The translations under genes were made by a program, and so were the position numbers. Shown piece after piece: positions 25,601-31,035 of a stretch of DNA of 64,000 bases. Numbering within the stretch: the first letter of the stretch is position 1; the number at the start of each line of letters is the position of its first letter. Under the pieces are notes generated by a model. That model was given only the letters and a program-made list of their open reading frames with translations. It was not told where the DNA came from and searched no databases. The stretch covers positions 70,457,319 to 70,521,318 of the forward strand of contig CP136069.1 in NCBI GenBank assembly GCA_032622095.1. The letters run 5' to 3'. The DNA is from Siphonodentalium dalli. Its lineage: Eukaryota; Mollusca; Scaphopoda; Gadilida; Siphonodentaliidae.

Positions 25601-26621
25601 AGGGTTAATGCAGTAATGCTCTAAGTAATCGACTTCTTAACCACAGCAGAATTATGGGTAACTTTTCAGGATTTAGTCGGAAATATGGCTTGTTGCCATT
25701 CATCGGAAAGCTTTCCGATGAATGGCAACAAGCCATATTTCCGACTAAATCATGAAAATTTACCCATAATTCTGCTGTGGTTAAGAAGTCGATTACTTAG
25801 AGCATTACTGTACCATTATGAAAACGATTACATAGGTTACTCATTGTGGAGATGTTCCATGAGAAGAAAAAGCAACACATGTCATACCACTGTTAACATT
25901 AGGAACAACGACTTCACATCTTGGCCCATACAACATAATCACCTGGAAATGGGTCAAATTTTTACCCAATTTACATGTTCCCAACATTTCTCTATTCCGC
26001 ATTCATCAGTAATGACGGCACAAACTCTTGTCCTGTACCAGAGACAATAAAGAGCAGTGAAAAAATCATAATGCCGACTTCTCTTGAGCAGTCTTTGATT
26101 AACCCCGGCTGACTCTCTTGGGGGCGACTTCTCTGGGCCGACTTCTCTGGCACCGACTTTTGGGCCAACTTCTCCAAGTACCATGTTTAGGAGGCAATAT
26201 TTTTGCATTTCTGAGCATTGTGAACACTGATTATTTGTAATCTTAACCCTTTCATGATGGAAGCTGCACTGGTGCAGCATTAAAGATCATGTGCCACTGC
26301 ATTCTCTTATATATGTGAGTCTCCCATAGGGAGCCTCGCATATATAAAGGAATGCAGTGGCACATGATTCTATTATTTAGGGCATACTGTATCTCCCTCA
26401 GCTAATGTTGTTGCTACTTTTATTTTCAGATTGTTTCACCGCCAAAACAAAAAGGACTTTATCCTATGTTCATCTTTTCTGAAGGTCGTGGATCTGACCT
26501 TGATGTGGAAAGCCTCACTATGAGAGATGAGTCGGTACTAAAAGTTCATCGTTATCTCGTGGATGAAGCTGGTCGCGTTTCAAAGAAGCCTGTCGAAACT
26601 GACGAGTATGTCGTTCTGTGA
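1609..26621 (+). CDS. ATG4D: ATG4C/D-type autophagy cysteine protease (gene model, 8 exons, 5' end missing)
   Basis: ATG4 enzymes are cytosolic C54-family cysteine proteases that trim the C-terminus of ATG8/LC3/GABARAP and later release it from lipid. Exons 1609-1692, 4412-4627, 10139-10325, 13279-13355, 15540-15827, 21468-21544, 23556-23675 and 26430-26621 join with matching phases (1,1,2,1,1,0,0) and GT-AG borders to give 412 residues and a TGA stop. Counting from the first complete codon, the catalytic Cys is residue 79 (TTDCGWGCMLRSGQMM) and the Asp and His are residues 291 and 293 (LDPHYCQ). Also visible are an LLGKCYH block, GDWYGPA-like AGSWYGPA, VIGGKPKHSLYF and MDPSCTIGF. The PHYCQ, GGKPKHSLYF and MDPSCT blocks point to the C/D branch rather than A/B; C versus D is not resolved. 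The tail DEYVVL looks like the C-terminal LC3-interacting motif of the family. Family members are about 460-475 residues in human, so roughly 40-60 N-terminal residues are missing. Confidence 0.95.
1938..2090. repeat. AATAATAGTG repeat, copy 1
   Basis: The word AATAATAGTG or its complement CACTATTATT occurs several times within 150 bases, in both orientations, beginning at CTCAGGCGCC. A related copy lies at 2279-2460, so this is probably a dispersed fold-back element inside the ATG4 intron. Confidence 0.55.
2279..2460. repeat. AATAATAGTG repeat, copy 2
   Basis: Begins ACTCTCAGGTGCC, like the 1938 copy, and carries at least five AATAATAGTG or AATAATCGTG words. The spacers GGGTGGGGATTTAGGC and GGGAATTTCTCC resemble the complement of the spacers in copy 1. 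Confidence 0.55.
2481..2613. mobile_element. Short fold-back element with G/C-run interior
   Basis: The ends TACCGGTGTAACA and TGTTACACCGGTA are perfect inverted repeats; imperfect pairing continues through CTCCCCC and GGGGGAG. The interior carries four alternating copies of a GGGGAAGATATCCTAG-like word, itself near-palindromic. It lies in the first visible ATG4 intron. Confidence 0.7.
2820..3121. mobile_element. GTACC-ended TIR element, third copy
   Basis: The left end TACCCCACTGGACAAAGC pairs with the right end GCTTTGTCCAGCGAGTTA. The interior repeats the GGCCGNANGGCAAGTACAC unit of the copy at 1056-1445. Confidence 0.7.
3430..3642. mobile_element. About 200-bp palindromic MITE, copy 1
   Basis: Ends ACAGTAATGCC and GACATTACTGTA. 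The arms carry CAGGATTTAGTCGGAAATAT and its complement, meeting near 3530. The outer arm has diverged. Same family as 23283, 24282, 25611 and 28587. Confidence 0.85.
3736..3988. mobile_element. GAATGAGGTCCCC fold-back family, copy 1
   Basis: The left part has TGCAGAATGAGGTCTCCAG; the right part has the complementary ACCCTCTGGGGACATCATTC, followed by ACAGACACACTATTTCAAGG. The core CAACTGGGGAACTTCAATCTG and the AGTTGAGGCCTAAGCAGAATG junction are those of the longer copies. Confidence 0.8.
4412..4627 (+). CDS. ATG4D: ATG4 exon b (catalytic cysteine)
   Basis: The acceptor is CCTTGTTAG and the donor GTACGT. An acidic linker (DDDEDNNENE) is followed by FKKDFASKLWFTYRREFPQ and TTDCGWGCMLRSGQMM. The Cys of GWGC (codon 4564-4566) is the nucleophile expected from the family. 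The frame stays open through the donor to 4839, but that extension is intron and a fold-back element, not protein. Confidence 0.96.
4676..5056. mobile_element. GAATGAGGTCCCC fold-back family, copy 2
   Basis: Starts about 50 bases after the ATG4 exon b donor. Has GCAGAACGAGGTCCCCAAAG, then TTCACCCTCATTCTGC, the TTTCTCTATATCCCCAAATT core and a diverged right module. It creates the fortuitous open reading frame that runs on from exon b. Confidence 0.7.
5057..6446. other. Intron sequence, nothing recognised
   Basis: AT-rich intron of the ATG4 gene. Open frames are short and show no motif; no inverted or tandem repeat was recognised by eye. Confidence 0.5.
6447..8325. mobile_element. About 1.9-kb element with long imperfect inverted arms
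   Basis: The left arm (about 6447-6855) starts GGTCCTACATGTACTAAACA and contains two GAACACAAACGAACATAA-like stretches, CTGTCTCCTTGTTAATTAC and GACTTCATAGAAGTCAGGC. The right arm (about 7970-8325) holds the complements in reverse order and ends TTGTTTAGTAGGACC. The central 1.1 kb shows no conserved coding sequence, so the element looks non-autonomous. Confidence 0.8.
8571..8950. mobile_element. GAATGAGGTCCCC fold-back family, copy 3
   Basis: Two fold-back modules flank the TTTCTCTATATCCCAAAATT core. The outer ends are GAATGAGGTCCCCAGATGG at 8600 and GGGGACCTCATTCTGC at 8907. Confidence 0.8.
9009..9678. mobile_element. Composite fold-back element (module B plus TTAA hairpin module A)
   Basis: Module B (about 9009-9408) has arms of about 140 bp: TGTTCTATCTCTTCATAAA pairs with GGAAGAGATAGACC, enclosing TATTGATTTTAT. 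Module A (9409-9673) starts TTAACCCTTCCATGACTGG, ends GGTTAA, and holds two hairpins of the TGCATTCTCTTATATATGCG type (9442-9520, 9561-9624). The whole is bounded by CATCCTT and AAGGATG. The same two modules lie side by side, inverted, at 22120-22608. Confidence 0.7.
10139..10325 (+). CDS. ATG4D: ATG4 exon c (WFGDSP, AGSWYGPA)
   Basis: The acceptor is CTTTTTGCAG and the donor GTTAGT. The exon encodes DWRLYDKQ, then QQVIKWFGDSPSDSCPFSIH, then GKAAGSWYGPASVAHIFR. These are the conserved blocks that pack around the ATG4 active site. The bases coding QQVIKWFGDSP closely match the unit of the tandem array in the next intron. An internal CAGGTAATA at the QQV codons looks like a cryptic donor, but using it would delete conserved residues. 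Confidence 0.95.
10326..10970 (+). repeat. About 30-bp intronic minisatellite resembling the adjacent exon
   Basis: About 18-20 degenerate units of AGGTTATAAAATGTTTGGTG followed by ATCCACCGAC run from just after the donor of ATG4 exon c. The unit matches the exon bases that encode QVIKWFGDSP (AGGTAATAAAATGGTTTGGT and onward) at most positions over 30 bases. The last unit also keeps a GAGTGATTCCTGTTCTCTA tail like exon positions 10219-10240. This indicates that the array grew from the exon. Confidence 0.8.
11295..12748. mobile_element. AGCTCAACTTA-ended element with inner tandem units
   Basis: Bounded by AGCTCAACTTA and TAAGTTGAGCT, perfect 11-bp inverted ends, with further similarity to the copy at 57069-58250. 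Inside are about eight diverged units of about 160-180 bp, each with GATGGGAACGAGTCATTTTG and GGCCGCCGGTGGCCATCTTG-like words. A short (GT)n run lies at 11349-11371. No coding capacity. Elements of this build are common in mollusc introns as I know them; that is recollection, not a search. Confidence 0.75.
12749..13270. other. Intron sequence, nothing recognised
   Basis: Sequence between the tandem-unit element and ATG4 exon d. No repeat structure or coding signal was recognised. Confidence 0.5.
13279..13355 (+). CDS. ATG4D: ATG4 exon d (IYVAQDCT)
   Basis: A short 77-base exon between CATTTCAG and GTATGT. It completes an Arg codon, then encodes DALHRSWDSQPLLSNICIYV and AQDCT. VAQDCT is a signature of ATG4C/D. 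The phases (2 in, 1 out) fit both neighbours. Confidence 0.93.
13507..13881. mobile_element. hAT-type MITE with 8-bp target duplication
   Basis: The element starts CAGGGGCGCC and ends GGCGCCCCTG, a perfect 10-bp terminal inverted repeat with the CAGGG start typical of hAT elements. It is flanked on both sides by GTTGTCAA (13499-13506 and 13882-13889), an exact 8-bp target duplication. At 375 bp it cannot encode a transposase. Confidence 0.9.
14176..14423. mobile_element. TTAA/CCCTTT element with one hairpin module
   Basis: Starts TTAACCCTTTGAATGCCAGG and ends CCTGGCACTCAACGGGTTAA. The hairpin at 14222-14294 has near-perfect TGCATTCTCTTATATATGCG arms around a short loop. TTAA plus CCCTTT ends suggest piggyBac-type mobilisation; no transposase is encoded. 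Confidence 0.8.
14464..14572. repeat. Fold-back repeat
   Basis: The arms AGTTTGAGTGTGTTTTATTG and CAATAAAACACACTCAAACT pair; pairing continues inward through GGGTATGGTGCTGT and its counterpart, for about 40 bp per arm with few mismatches. Confidence 0.8.
14764..14913. mobile_element. GAATGAGGTCCCC fold-back family, copy 4 (core-less)
   Basis: A pure hairpin form: CAAGCCTTGAAATAG at the left pairs with CTATTTCAAGGCTTG at the right, continuing through GAATGAGGTCCCCAGAG on both arms to a short loop. It lacks the core of the longer copies and gives the clearest view of the family's terminal repeat (about 65 bp). Confidence 0.9.
15032..15489. mobile_element. GAATGAGGTCCCC fold-back family, copy 5 (full length)
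   Basis: About 458 bp: two fold-back modules flank a core with TCAGTTTCTATATCCTCTAA and CAACTGGGGAACTTTAATCTG. The outer ends are GTCTTGAGATAGTG and CACTATTTCAAGGCTTG. It ends 50 bases upstream of ATG4 exon e. Confidence 0.88.
15540..15827 (+). CDS. ATG4D: ATG4 exon e (PVRLGG, GVIGGKP)
   Basis: The acceptor is TTTATTTCAG and the donor GTAACA. A Ser-rich linker (SSSSKFTSSTESESE) is followed by WKRAVIILMPVRLGGEELNE and YCIGVIGGKPKHSLYFVGWQ, both strongly conserved in ATG4. A fold-back element ends at 15489, only 50 bases before the acceptor. Confidence 0.96.
15828..17376. other. Intron sequence with weak repeats
   Basis: Two diverged units of about 165 bp (CCAAATTTAGATCACAGC and CCAAATTTGGATCATGAT) lie at about 16140-16440. 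A weak fold-back lies at 16447-16571 (AAGAAATGGATG and CATCCATTTCTT). No gene was recognised. Confidence 0.5.
17377..17506. repeat. 130-bp palindromic element
   Basis: The arms GGATAACAGTGTGGTGTTTT and AAAACACCACACTGTTATCC are exact complements. Pairing continues through GATTTCGGAAAGGTACATGG to within about 20 bases of the centre. Confidence 0.88.
17932..18040. repeat. Left half of a split fold-back element
   Basis: Starts GGGGTATAACGTTGTGGTGT, resembling the end of the palindrome at 17377. It continues to AAGACTACTTCGCAGAACTT and GTGACCTTGACC. The complement of the latter part occurs at 21030-21080, so the element appears split by about 3 kb of inserted DNA. Confidence 0.65.
18141..20480. 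mobile_element. AGCTCACCTG-type tandem-unit element, with insertions
   Basis: Opens with a small hairpin (AGCTCACCTGAGACGAAG, then TCTCCGGTGGAGCTATAG) and TCCGTCGTCCGTCAGTCCGT. Units of about 165 bp with AATCAGGCCTATTTAGCT and GGTCAGATTTGTTCAAATGG recur at about 18360, 18530, 19735, 19800, 20190 and 20340. The run is interrupted by low-complexity A and C runs and by the fold-back element at 19074-19505. The right boundary is approximate. Confidence 0.65.
19074..19505. mobile_element. GAATGAGGTCCCC fold-back family, copy 6
   Basis: Has GCAGAATGAGGTCCCCAGAG at 19092 and its complement-like TGACCTCATTCTGC at both module ends. The core contains CAGTTTCTATATTCCCTAAT. Confidence 0.85.
20757..20824. 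repeat. Small hairpin
   Basis: CAGTAGTGAACAGTGGG pairs imperfectly with CCCACTGTACACTACTG about 35 bases later. Confidence 0.65.
21030..21080. repeat. Right half of a split fold-back element
   Basis: AACTGTTTACGGACAAGGTC and AAGTTCTGCGAAGTAGTCTT are the reverse complement of 17995-18040 with few mismatches. Confidence 0.7.
21468..21544 (+). CDS. ATG4D: ATG4 exon f (catalytic Asp-His)
   Basis: The acceptor is TATATTCAG and the donor GTAAGT. It encodes DEKLIYLDPHYCQEYIDVTE. The Asp (codon 21488-21490) and His (21494-21496) of LDPH are the other two catalytic residues of the family. The exon ends in phase 0. Confidence 0.96.
21607..22090. repeat. TTATACCCCC-type element with tandem units
   Basis: Opens with a hairpin (TTATACCCCCACTTTCGAAG, then AAAATGGGGGGTATA) followed by CGTCCGTC. 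Three units of about 140 bp carry ACAAATATGAACCGATTTCA and TCCGACTTAATAACTTTAAC. Shorter relatives occur near 19552 and 29808. Confidence 0.65.
22120..22608. mobile_element. Composite fold-back element (module A plus module B)
   Basis: Module A (about 22120-22385) has CACCCTTTCATGACTGGAAC, two hairpins (22160-22229, 22261-22338) and GGGGTTAA. Module B (22386-22608) runs from AAAGATGGTCTATCTCTT to ACAATCCATCTTTT with GGAAATGCTTCTATC arms. The order is the mirror image of 9009-9678. Confidence 0.65.
22774..23220. mobile_element. GAATGAGGTCCCC fold-back family, copy 7 (full length)
   Basis: About 447 bp with both modules. GCAGAATGAGGTCCCCAGAG is at 22806; GGGGACCTCATTCTGCAAAT closes the second module. 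The core has CAGTTTCTATATCCCGTAGT and CAACTGGGGAACTTCAGTAT. Confidence 0.88.
23283..23518. mobile_element. About 200-bp palindromic MITE, copy 2
   Basis: The left arm CCTAAATAATCGACTCCTTA pairs with TAAGGAGTCAATTATGTAGG at the right. The centre has an extra duplicated piece of TATGGCTTGTTGCCATTCAT. The right end is 37 bases before ATG4 exon g. Confidence 0.88.
23556..23675 (+). CDS. ATG4D: ATG4 exon g (MDPSCTIGF)
   Basis: Forty complete codons between CTGTTCCAG and GTAAGA. It encodes TYHCMSPRKISFSKMDPSC, then TIGFFCRNKDEFRKF. SP-R/K-KM and DPSC-IGF are conserved in ATG4C/D. A palindromic element ends at 23518, leaving 37 bases before the exon. Confidence 0.95.
23853..24229. mobile_element. 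TTAA/CCCTTT-type element with one hairpin
   Basis: Starts TTAACCATTTACGGTCTG and ends CTGGCACTGAAAGGGTTAA. The hairpin module at 24109-24180 has CATTCTCTTATATATGCGAG arms. The interior shares TAGGCC and ACAAAATAAGTCTGTTGAAG with the complement of the copy at 14176-14423. Confidence 0.75.
24282..24454. mobile_element. About 200-bp palindromic MITE, copy 3 (deleted arm)
   Basis: The ends TGTAATGCCCTAAATAATCG and CGATTATTTAGGGCATTACT pair. The inner left arm after GATTTAGTCGGA is deleted, so the central hairpin is lost. Confidence 0.88.
24455..25208. other. Intron sequence, nothing recognised
   Basis: Intron of ATG4. Repeated short words such as GAATCGAAT and TCGAATCGAATCGG occur near 24662-24720, but no element boundary is clear. 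Confidence 0.45.
25209..25608. mobile_element. TTAA/CCCTTT element with two hairpins
   Basis: Starts TTAACCCTTTACCCAACA and ends TGTTGGGTAAAGGGTTAA, an exact terminal inverted repeat including TTAA. Two near-perfect hairpin modules (25232-25309 and 25384-25457) are themselves inverted relative to each other. Confidence 0.88.
25611..25812. mobile_element. About 200-bp near-perfect palindromic MITE, copy 4
   Basis: The two arms of about 100 bp differ at only a few positions and meet at GGAAAGC/TTTCC. CAGTAATGCTCTAAGTAATC at the left is exactly complementary to GATTACTTAGAGCATTACTG at the right. Both arms carry three substitutions not found in the other copies. Confidence 0.93.
26243..26391. 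mobile_element. TTAA/CCCTTT element (truncated) joined to a palindromic-MITE end
   Basis: Starts TTAACCCTTTCATGATGGAA. A hairpin at 26290-26362 has TGCATTCTCTTATATATGTG and TATATAAAGGAATGCA arms. The expected right AAAGGGTTAA is absent; instead ATTATTTAGGGCATACTGTA, the end of the 200-bp palindromic family, follows at 26372-26391. This end lies 38 bases before the last ATG4 exon. Confidence 0.65.
26430..26621 (+). CDS. ATG4D: ATG4 terminal exon with LIR-like C-terminus
   Basis: The acceptor is TTATTTTCAG; 63 codons and a TGA stop at 26619-26621 follow. It includes GLYPMFIFSEGRG, an acidic stretch, and the tail ETDEYVVL. Human ATG4 proteins end in a comparable aromatic-x-x-Leu motif that binds ATG8; assigning the same role here is inference from family knowledge. 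The last 25 codons, with the stop, are the first unit of a 75-bp tandem array that continues as 3' UTR or flank. Confidence 0.93.
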   Translation: MVSPPKQKGLYPMFIFSEGRGSDLDVESLTMRDESVLKVHRYLVDEAGRVSKKPVETDEYVVL

Positions 26622-27548
26622 AACTTTTATCTCTTGGATGAAGGTGGGTGTGTTTCAAAGAAGCCAGTCGAAACTGACAAGTATGTCGTTCTATGAAACT
26701 TTTATCTCTTGGATGAAGGTGGGCGTGTTTCAAAGAAGCCAGTCGAAACTGAAAAGTATGTCATTCTGTGAAACTTTTATCTCTTGGATGAAAGTGGGCG
26801 TGTTTCAAAGATGCCTGTCGAAACTGACAAGTATGTCTTTCTGTGAAACTTTTATCTCTTGGATGAAGTTGGGCGTGTTTCAAAGAAGCCTGTCGAAACT
26901 GACAAGTATGTCGTTCTGTTAAAATTTTATCTCTTGGATGAAGGTGGGCGTGTTTCAAAGAAGCCAGTCGAAACTGACAAGTATGTCGTTCTGTGAAACT
27001 TTTATCTCTTGGATGAAGGTTGGCATGTTTCAAAGAAGCCAGTCGAAGCTGACGATGGAGTATGTTGTTCTGTGAAACTGTTATCTTTTGGATGAAGGTG
27101 GGCGTGTTTCAAAGAAGCCAGTCGAAACTGACGAGTATGTCATTCTGTGAAACTTTTATCTCTTGGATGAAGGTTGGCATGTATCAAAGAATCCAGTCGA
27201 AACTGACGATGGAGTATGTTGCTCTGTGAAACTGTTATCTCTTGGATGAAGGTGGGCATGTTTCAAAGAAGCCAGTCGAAACTGAGAGTATGTCTTTCTG
27301 TGAAACTTTTATCTCTTGGATGAAGGTGGGCGTGTTTCAAAGAAGCCAGTCGAAACTGAGAGTATGTCGATCTGTGAAACTTTTATCCCGTGGATAAAGT
27401 TGGTGTGTTTCAAAGAAGCTAGTTAAATCTGACAAGTGTGTTGTGCTGCGAAACTGTTATCTCTTGGATGAAGGTGGGTGTGTTTCAAAGAATCCAGTCT
27501 AACCTGACGAGTATGTCGTTCTGTGAAACTTTTATGTCATGGATTTGC
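26552..27548 (+). repeat. 75-bp tandem array copied from the ATG4 terminal exon, stop codon included
   Basis: About 13 units. The first is the last 25 codons of ATG4 (26552-26621 and onward). The next six start at 26627, 26702, 26777, 26852, 26927 and 27002, exactly 75 bases apart; later units vary from 74 to 79. Each unit keeps TTATCTCTTGGATGAAGGTG, GTTTCAAAGAAGCC and TCGAAACTGACGAGTATGTC; most keep the TGA. The array is therefore 3' UTR or flank of ATG4. Because 75 is a multiple of 3, long meaningless open frames arise on both strands. Confidence 0.93.
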
Positions 27549-27553
27549 GAATA

Positions 27554-27810
27554 TTAACCCTTTCTATACTAAATGGATTCACCCATTCAATTATAAAAGT
27601 ATACACTGGAATGGTGTATTAATCATTTGAAGTGGTGGTCAGGTAATACAAGCAGATAACAGACAGATGAATAGATAATAAAAGTGCTGAAGGATTTATA
27701 TTAATTGGTGGGAAATAATCAGATAATATGTCATTTGTTAAACTTATTATCTGAACATTTCCTAATTAGGGAACTACTCATCAGTGAGTATTTAGTATAG
27801 CAAGGGTCAA
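27554..27810. mobile_element. TTAA/CCCTTTCTATACTAAA-type element
   Basis: Starts TTAACCCTTTCTATACTAAA and ends TATTTAGTATAGCAAGGGTC. Related short elements lie at 45457-45580 and 49158-49425. It carries no TGCATTCTC hairpin. Confidence 0.7.
27677..27682 (+). promoter_or_regulatory. Possible poly(A) signal for ATG4
   Basis: First AATAAA after the ATG4 stop that I could find, about 1.06 kb downstream and inside the TTAA element at 27554-27810. If used, the whole 75-bp array would be 3' UTR. The motif is frequent by chance in AT-rich DNA. Confidence 0.2.
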
Positions 27811-28159
27811 GGACTATAGATACTAAATTTTTTGGAAATACTGGATAGATGTGTATGTAAAGAAATTTAAATAACCACCACTATTGTGTGCCATTTGGCT
27901 AAATAATATCAATTAAAATAATTTTTCTGAAGAAAACAGATTGTTTATGCCCAAATTAGCTGTCTCCAATTTCAAGTTGTCTATCTCTGAGGTAAACATG
28001 TGCTCAGTTGAAAATATTTTAACTATGGTAAAATGAAATATTTTGCTGTTCATTTCTTTAAAAAGTGACGTTTGCAGTAAATATTCTTGTGTTGCCAGTT
28101 TTCAAAGCATGCTACTACTTCCCACTCAATAATTTGAGTATCTATAGTCCTTAGAACAT

Positions 28160-28497
28160 TTTGTTCGGAACCTCACTCTGCTTAGGCCTCAACTGCTATC
28201 GCAGACCTAGGATCAGATTGAAGTTCCCCAGTTGAAGTTGGTGATGTTCAGCCATTAGTCACCTCGATTATGCATTTTATCTTCTGCAAATTAGGGGAAA
28301 TAGAAACTTCCCAGATGGAAAAAGTACTAAAAACAATATTAAGTTAATTTGAGACTATAGATACTTCCCATAAGATGAGGCCTAAACATAATGAGGTCTC
28401 CAGAGGGTGAATTTTGTGATGCTTGCTCGCTGTGTAAATTCACCCTCTGGGGACCTCATACTGCAAACGACAGACACACTATTTGCAGGGTTGGTTC
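28160..28497. mobile_element. GAATGAGGTCCCC fold-back family, copy 8
   Basis: Opens in mid-element (CACTCTGCTTAGGCCTCAAC), runs through the core in reverse orientation and ends GACAGACACACTATTTGCAG. The left outer module is lost. Confidence 0.75.
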
Positions 28498-28586
28498 CAG
28501 ATAGCAGTTATTGAGATTAATTTAGTGATGTAGGTTCCTGGACCTGGTGATGTTGAATTAGATTTTGTTGCAACTGGAAGTACATT

Positions 28587-28752
28587 ACTGCCCTAAATAA
28601 TCGACTCCATAACTTTTCAGGATTTAGTCGGAAATATGGCTTGTTGCCATTCATCGATGAATGGCAACAAGCCATATTTCCGACTAAATCCTGAAAAATT
28701 ACCCATAATTCTGCTGTGGTTAAGGAGTCGATTATTTAGGGAATTACTGTAT
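28587..28752. mobile_element. About 200-bp palindromic MITE, copy 5
   Basis: CCTAAATAATCGACTCC at the left pairs with GGAGTCGATTATTTAGGG at the right. The centre is CATTCATCGATGAATG. The left arm has lost the CACAGCAGAATTATGGG segment. The flanks resemble an uninterrupted stretch near 29725-29800. Confidence 0.9.
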
Positions 28753-30589
28753 GGCACCCTGGATTTATCTTCAAGTTTGTGCCATAGCCAAGTTGTGCCA
28801 GGAACATTTGGGGGAATACTGGATTGTAATACAACCTTGCCTAAAACTGCTTGCAAGGCTCTCCCTGATTGATCAGTCGTCTGTGTTCTCATTATTGTGT
28901 TAATGTTGTTTTGTGTTACAATTCTAGAATGCATCACAAAAAGTCATGGTACAATCAATGCAATGCTATCACCCTCTCAAACTTCCACAACCCTCATAAT
29001 TTTAATCGCAGGCAAATTGGTTAAAATCATGACCAAGTCATGACCGAGTCCTGCCCCATTGCTCTCTATAACAAATATTTTCTTTTTGGTCAACTTCTGA
29101 TTGCGACTACTAATTCATTCAAATTATTTCCATAGCATGTGACGTCACATTGCACGTACTCAACATGAAACTACAATGTAATGAGGTCAGCTTTTTAAAG
29201 CTTTCTTTGAATCTATTTCATGTCCACACGATTGAACCAATAACTTCATATTACACAGGATATGTCAATCAGGTGTATTGCCATGATTGTATATACAATC
29301 ATATCAGACTGTTTGGACAATGCCAATAGCTTCCTTTTAGGCTGTTGCAACTGCGTTTTACATTCAATATTTAAGGTTTGTTAAAGCGTTCATATTGCGC
29401 TTAGAAACTAGAACATTTTTGTTTGTTTTGACAATCGGTAAAAGCCATTGTTCAACTGCGAGGTGCGATTAATATCCGATGGGCTATTATCGGCTGATTC
29501 CGATTCAAATTATCGGAACATCACTAGTCAAATTCTACTATGCACGCCATTGAATTTATTTTTTAATTGACTTGGTTCATCTATCTTCTACCTTTGTATT
29601 ATTGTTCTACTGTCTGTCCCGAACATTCACTTCAGATGAATAATAGACCATTCCAATGTATACTATTATGATATTACAGGTGGGAGAATCCATTTAGTAA
29701 AAAAGGGTACACAAAGCCAATAGTGATGTTGAATTATATTTTGTTGCAACAGGAGATCTGGAACCCTGGACGCATCTTTAAGTTTGTGCCATATCCAATG
29801 TGTGCCATATAATTATACAAAGAAAATTGGGGAGGAATACTGCATTGACTTTGTCTGTCCATCTGTCTCTCCATCCATCTGTCAAGGCTTATTTCTCAGC
29901 TATGGGTAATCAGATCTATTTAAAATTTGGCCATTCGGCCCATGCTTCAATTTGGCACCTGAGGTTCAGAATTTTGTTTCAATTAAAACACTATTTTAGT
30001 ACATGCCAGTACGATAGGCTGAGGGCCTGGATTGAAATCCTTCCGTAATTGCTATCACTATCAGTCAGTAACAGATATGCAGTCCTGTGTTTATTTCTTG
30101 CCACACCAAATTTCTTAATATGTTCTCTGTAGATTGTTATCATGATGTTTTTTTTTCATGTACATGTATCAGGATGTCATACTGAGTCAGTGCCTCTTAA
30201 ATGTGACACATATTTGACACATGTTGTTATGTTACATGAAAATTTACACTAGATTACAACTTGGAAAACTTGAAAATCGCATGAATAAATTTAAATTTGT
30301 TTTGATGTGTGATAGTGATTCATTTGTGTGTCTATTTTAATATGTTGTTGTTCGAAAAAGTTACTGTTGAGTTATTCAACTATTTTGTATGCGAAAACAT
30401 AAAAAAAGAGTACTAGTCAAATCTAGCTATTGTAGTTTTAAAACCACATGCATGCGATTTACGCTCCAAAACACACTTAATCATATTCACTTTTTAACTT
30501 TTCCTGGTTTTCTCATAGCAATGTTCAGCCTTAGGGTCCTTGGTCCACCACAGTGAAGGAAATTTAAAGGCCTGTGTGCCATAAGCCCC
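28753..30589. other. No gene; diverged direct repeat of the MITE flanks
   Basis: 29725-29800 (GATGTTGAATTATATTTTGT, then CTTTAAGTTTGTGCCATA) is a diverged copy of the sequence on both sides of the MITE at 28587-28752. A remnant of the TTATACCCCC-type element lies at about 29808-29880. No coding signal was found. Confidence 0.5.
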
Positions 30590-31035
30590 CAATTGGGCGA
30601 TTCTCCAGGTGCTGTACGGGACATTTATACTCTTATATGGCCCCTATTTTATTCAGGAAATTAAACTTGCGATATATAATATACTCTGGCAATGCTGCTA
30701 GGCACATATAACAAGCACAATAAAACTTGATTGTTCATAGAGATCTAATTTTTTTTAAATAGTAAAAAATATGCGGTGTTGTACGGGACATAATTTGGGA
30801 ACTGGTTTTGTGGTCAATGACTTTCAACGACATATTCAATCCAATGATGAAGGTACTTGTCAGGATGTGTCCTTTGTGTGCTCAGAAAGTTAACCCTTTT
30901 GCAAAGTTGACATAACTATTGTAATGGGGTTCATTTACATTCAAGATATTGTTGAAAAATACTGGTGTTGTACGGGACAACTGGAAAAGTGTTGTACGGG
31001 ACATAATTTTCCATCAGAGATTATTATTGTATAAT

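Noticed and set aside
26563-27033. Open frames of about 70-120 codons on both strands with a repeated SKLTSMSFCETFISW-like pattern
   Set aside because: They come only from the 75-bp period being a multiple of 3; the true reading frame is the ATG4 exon, which stops at 26621.
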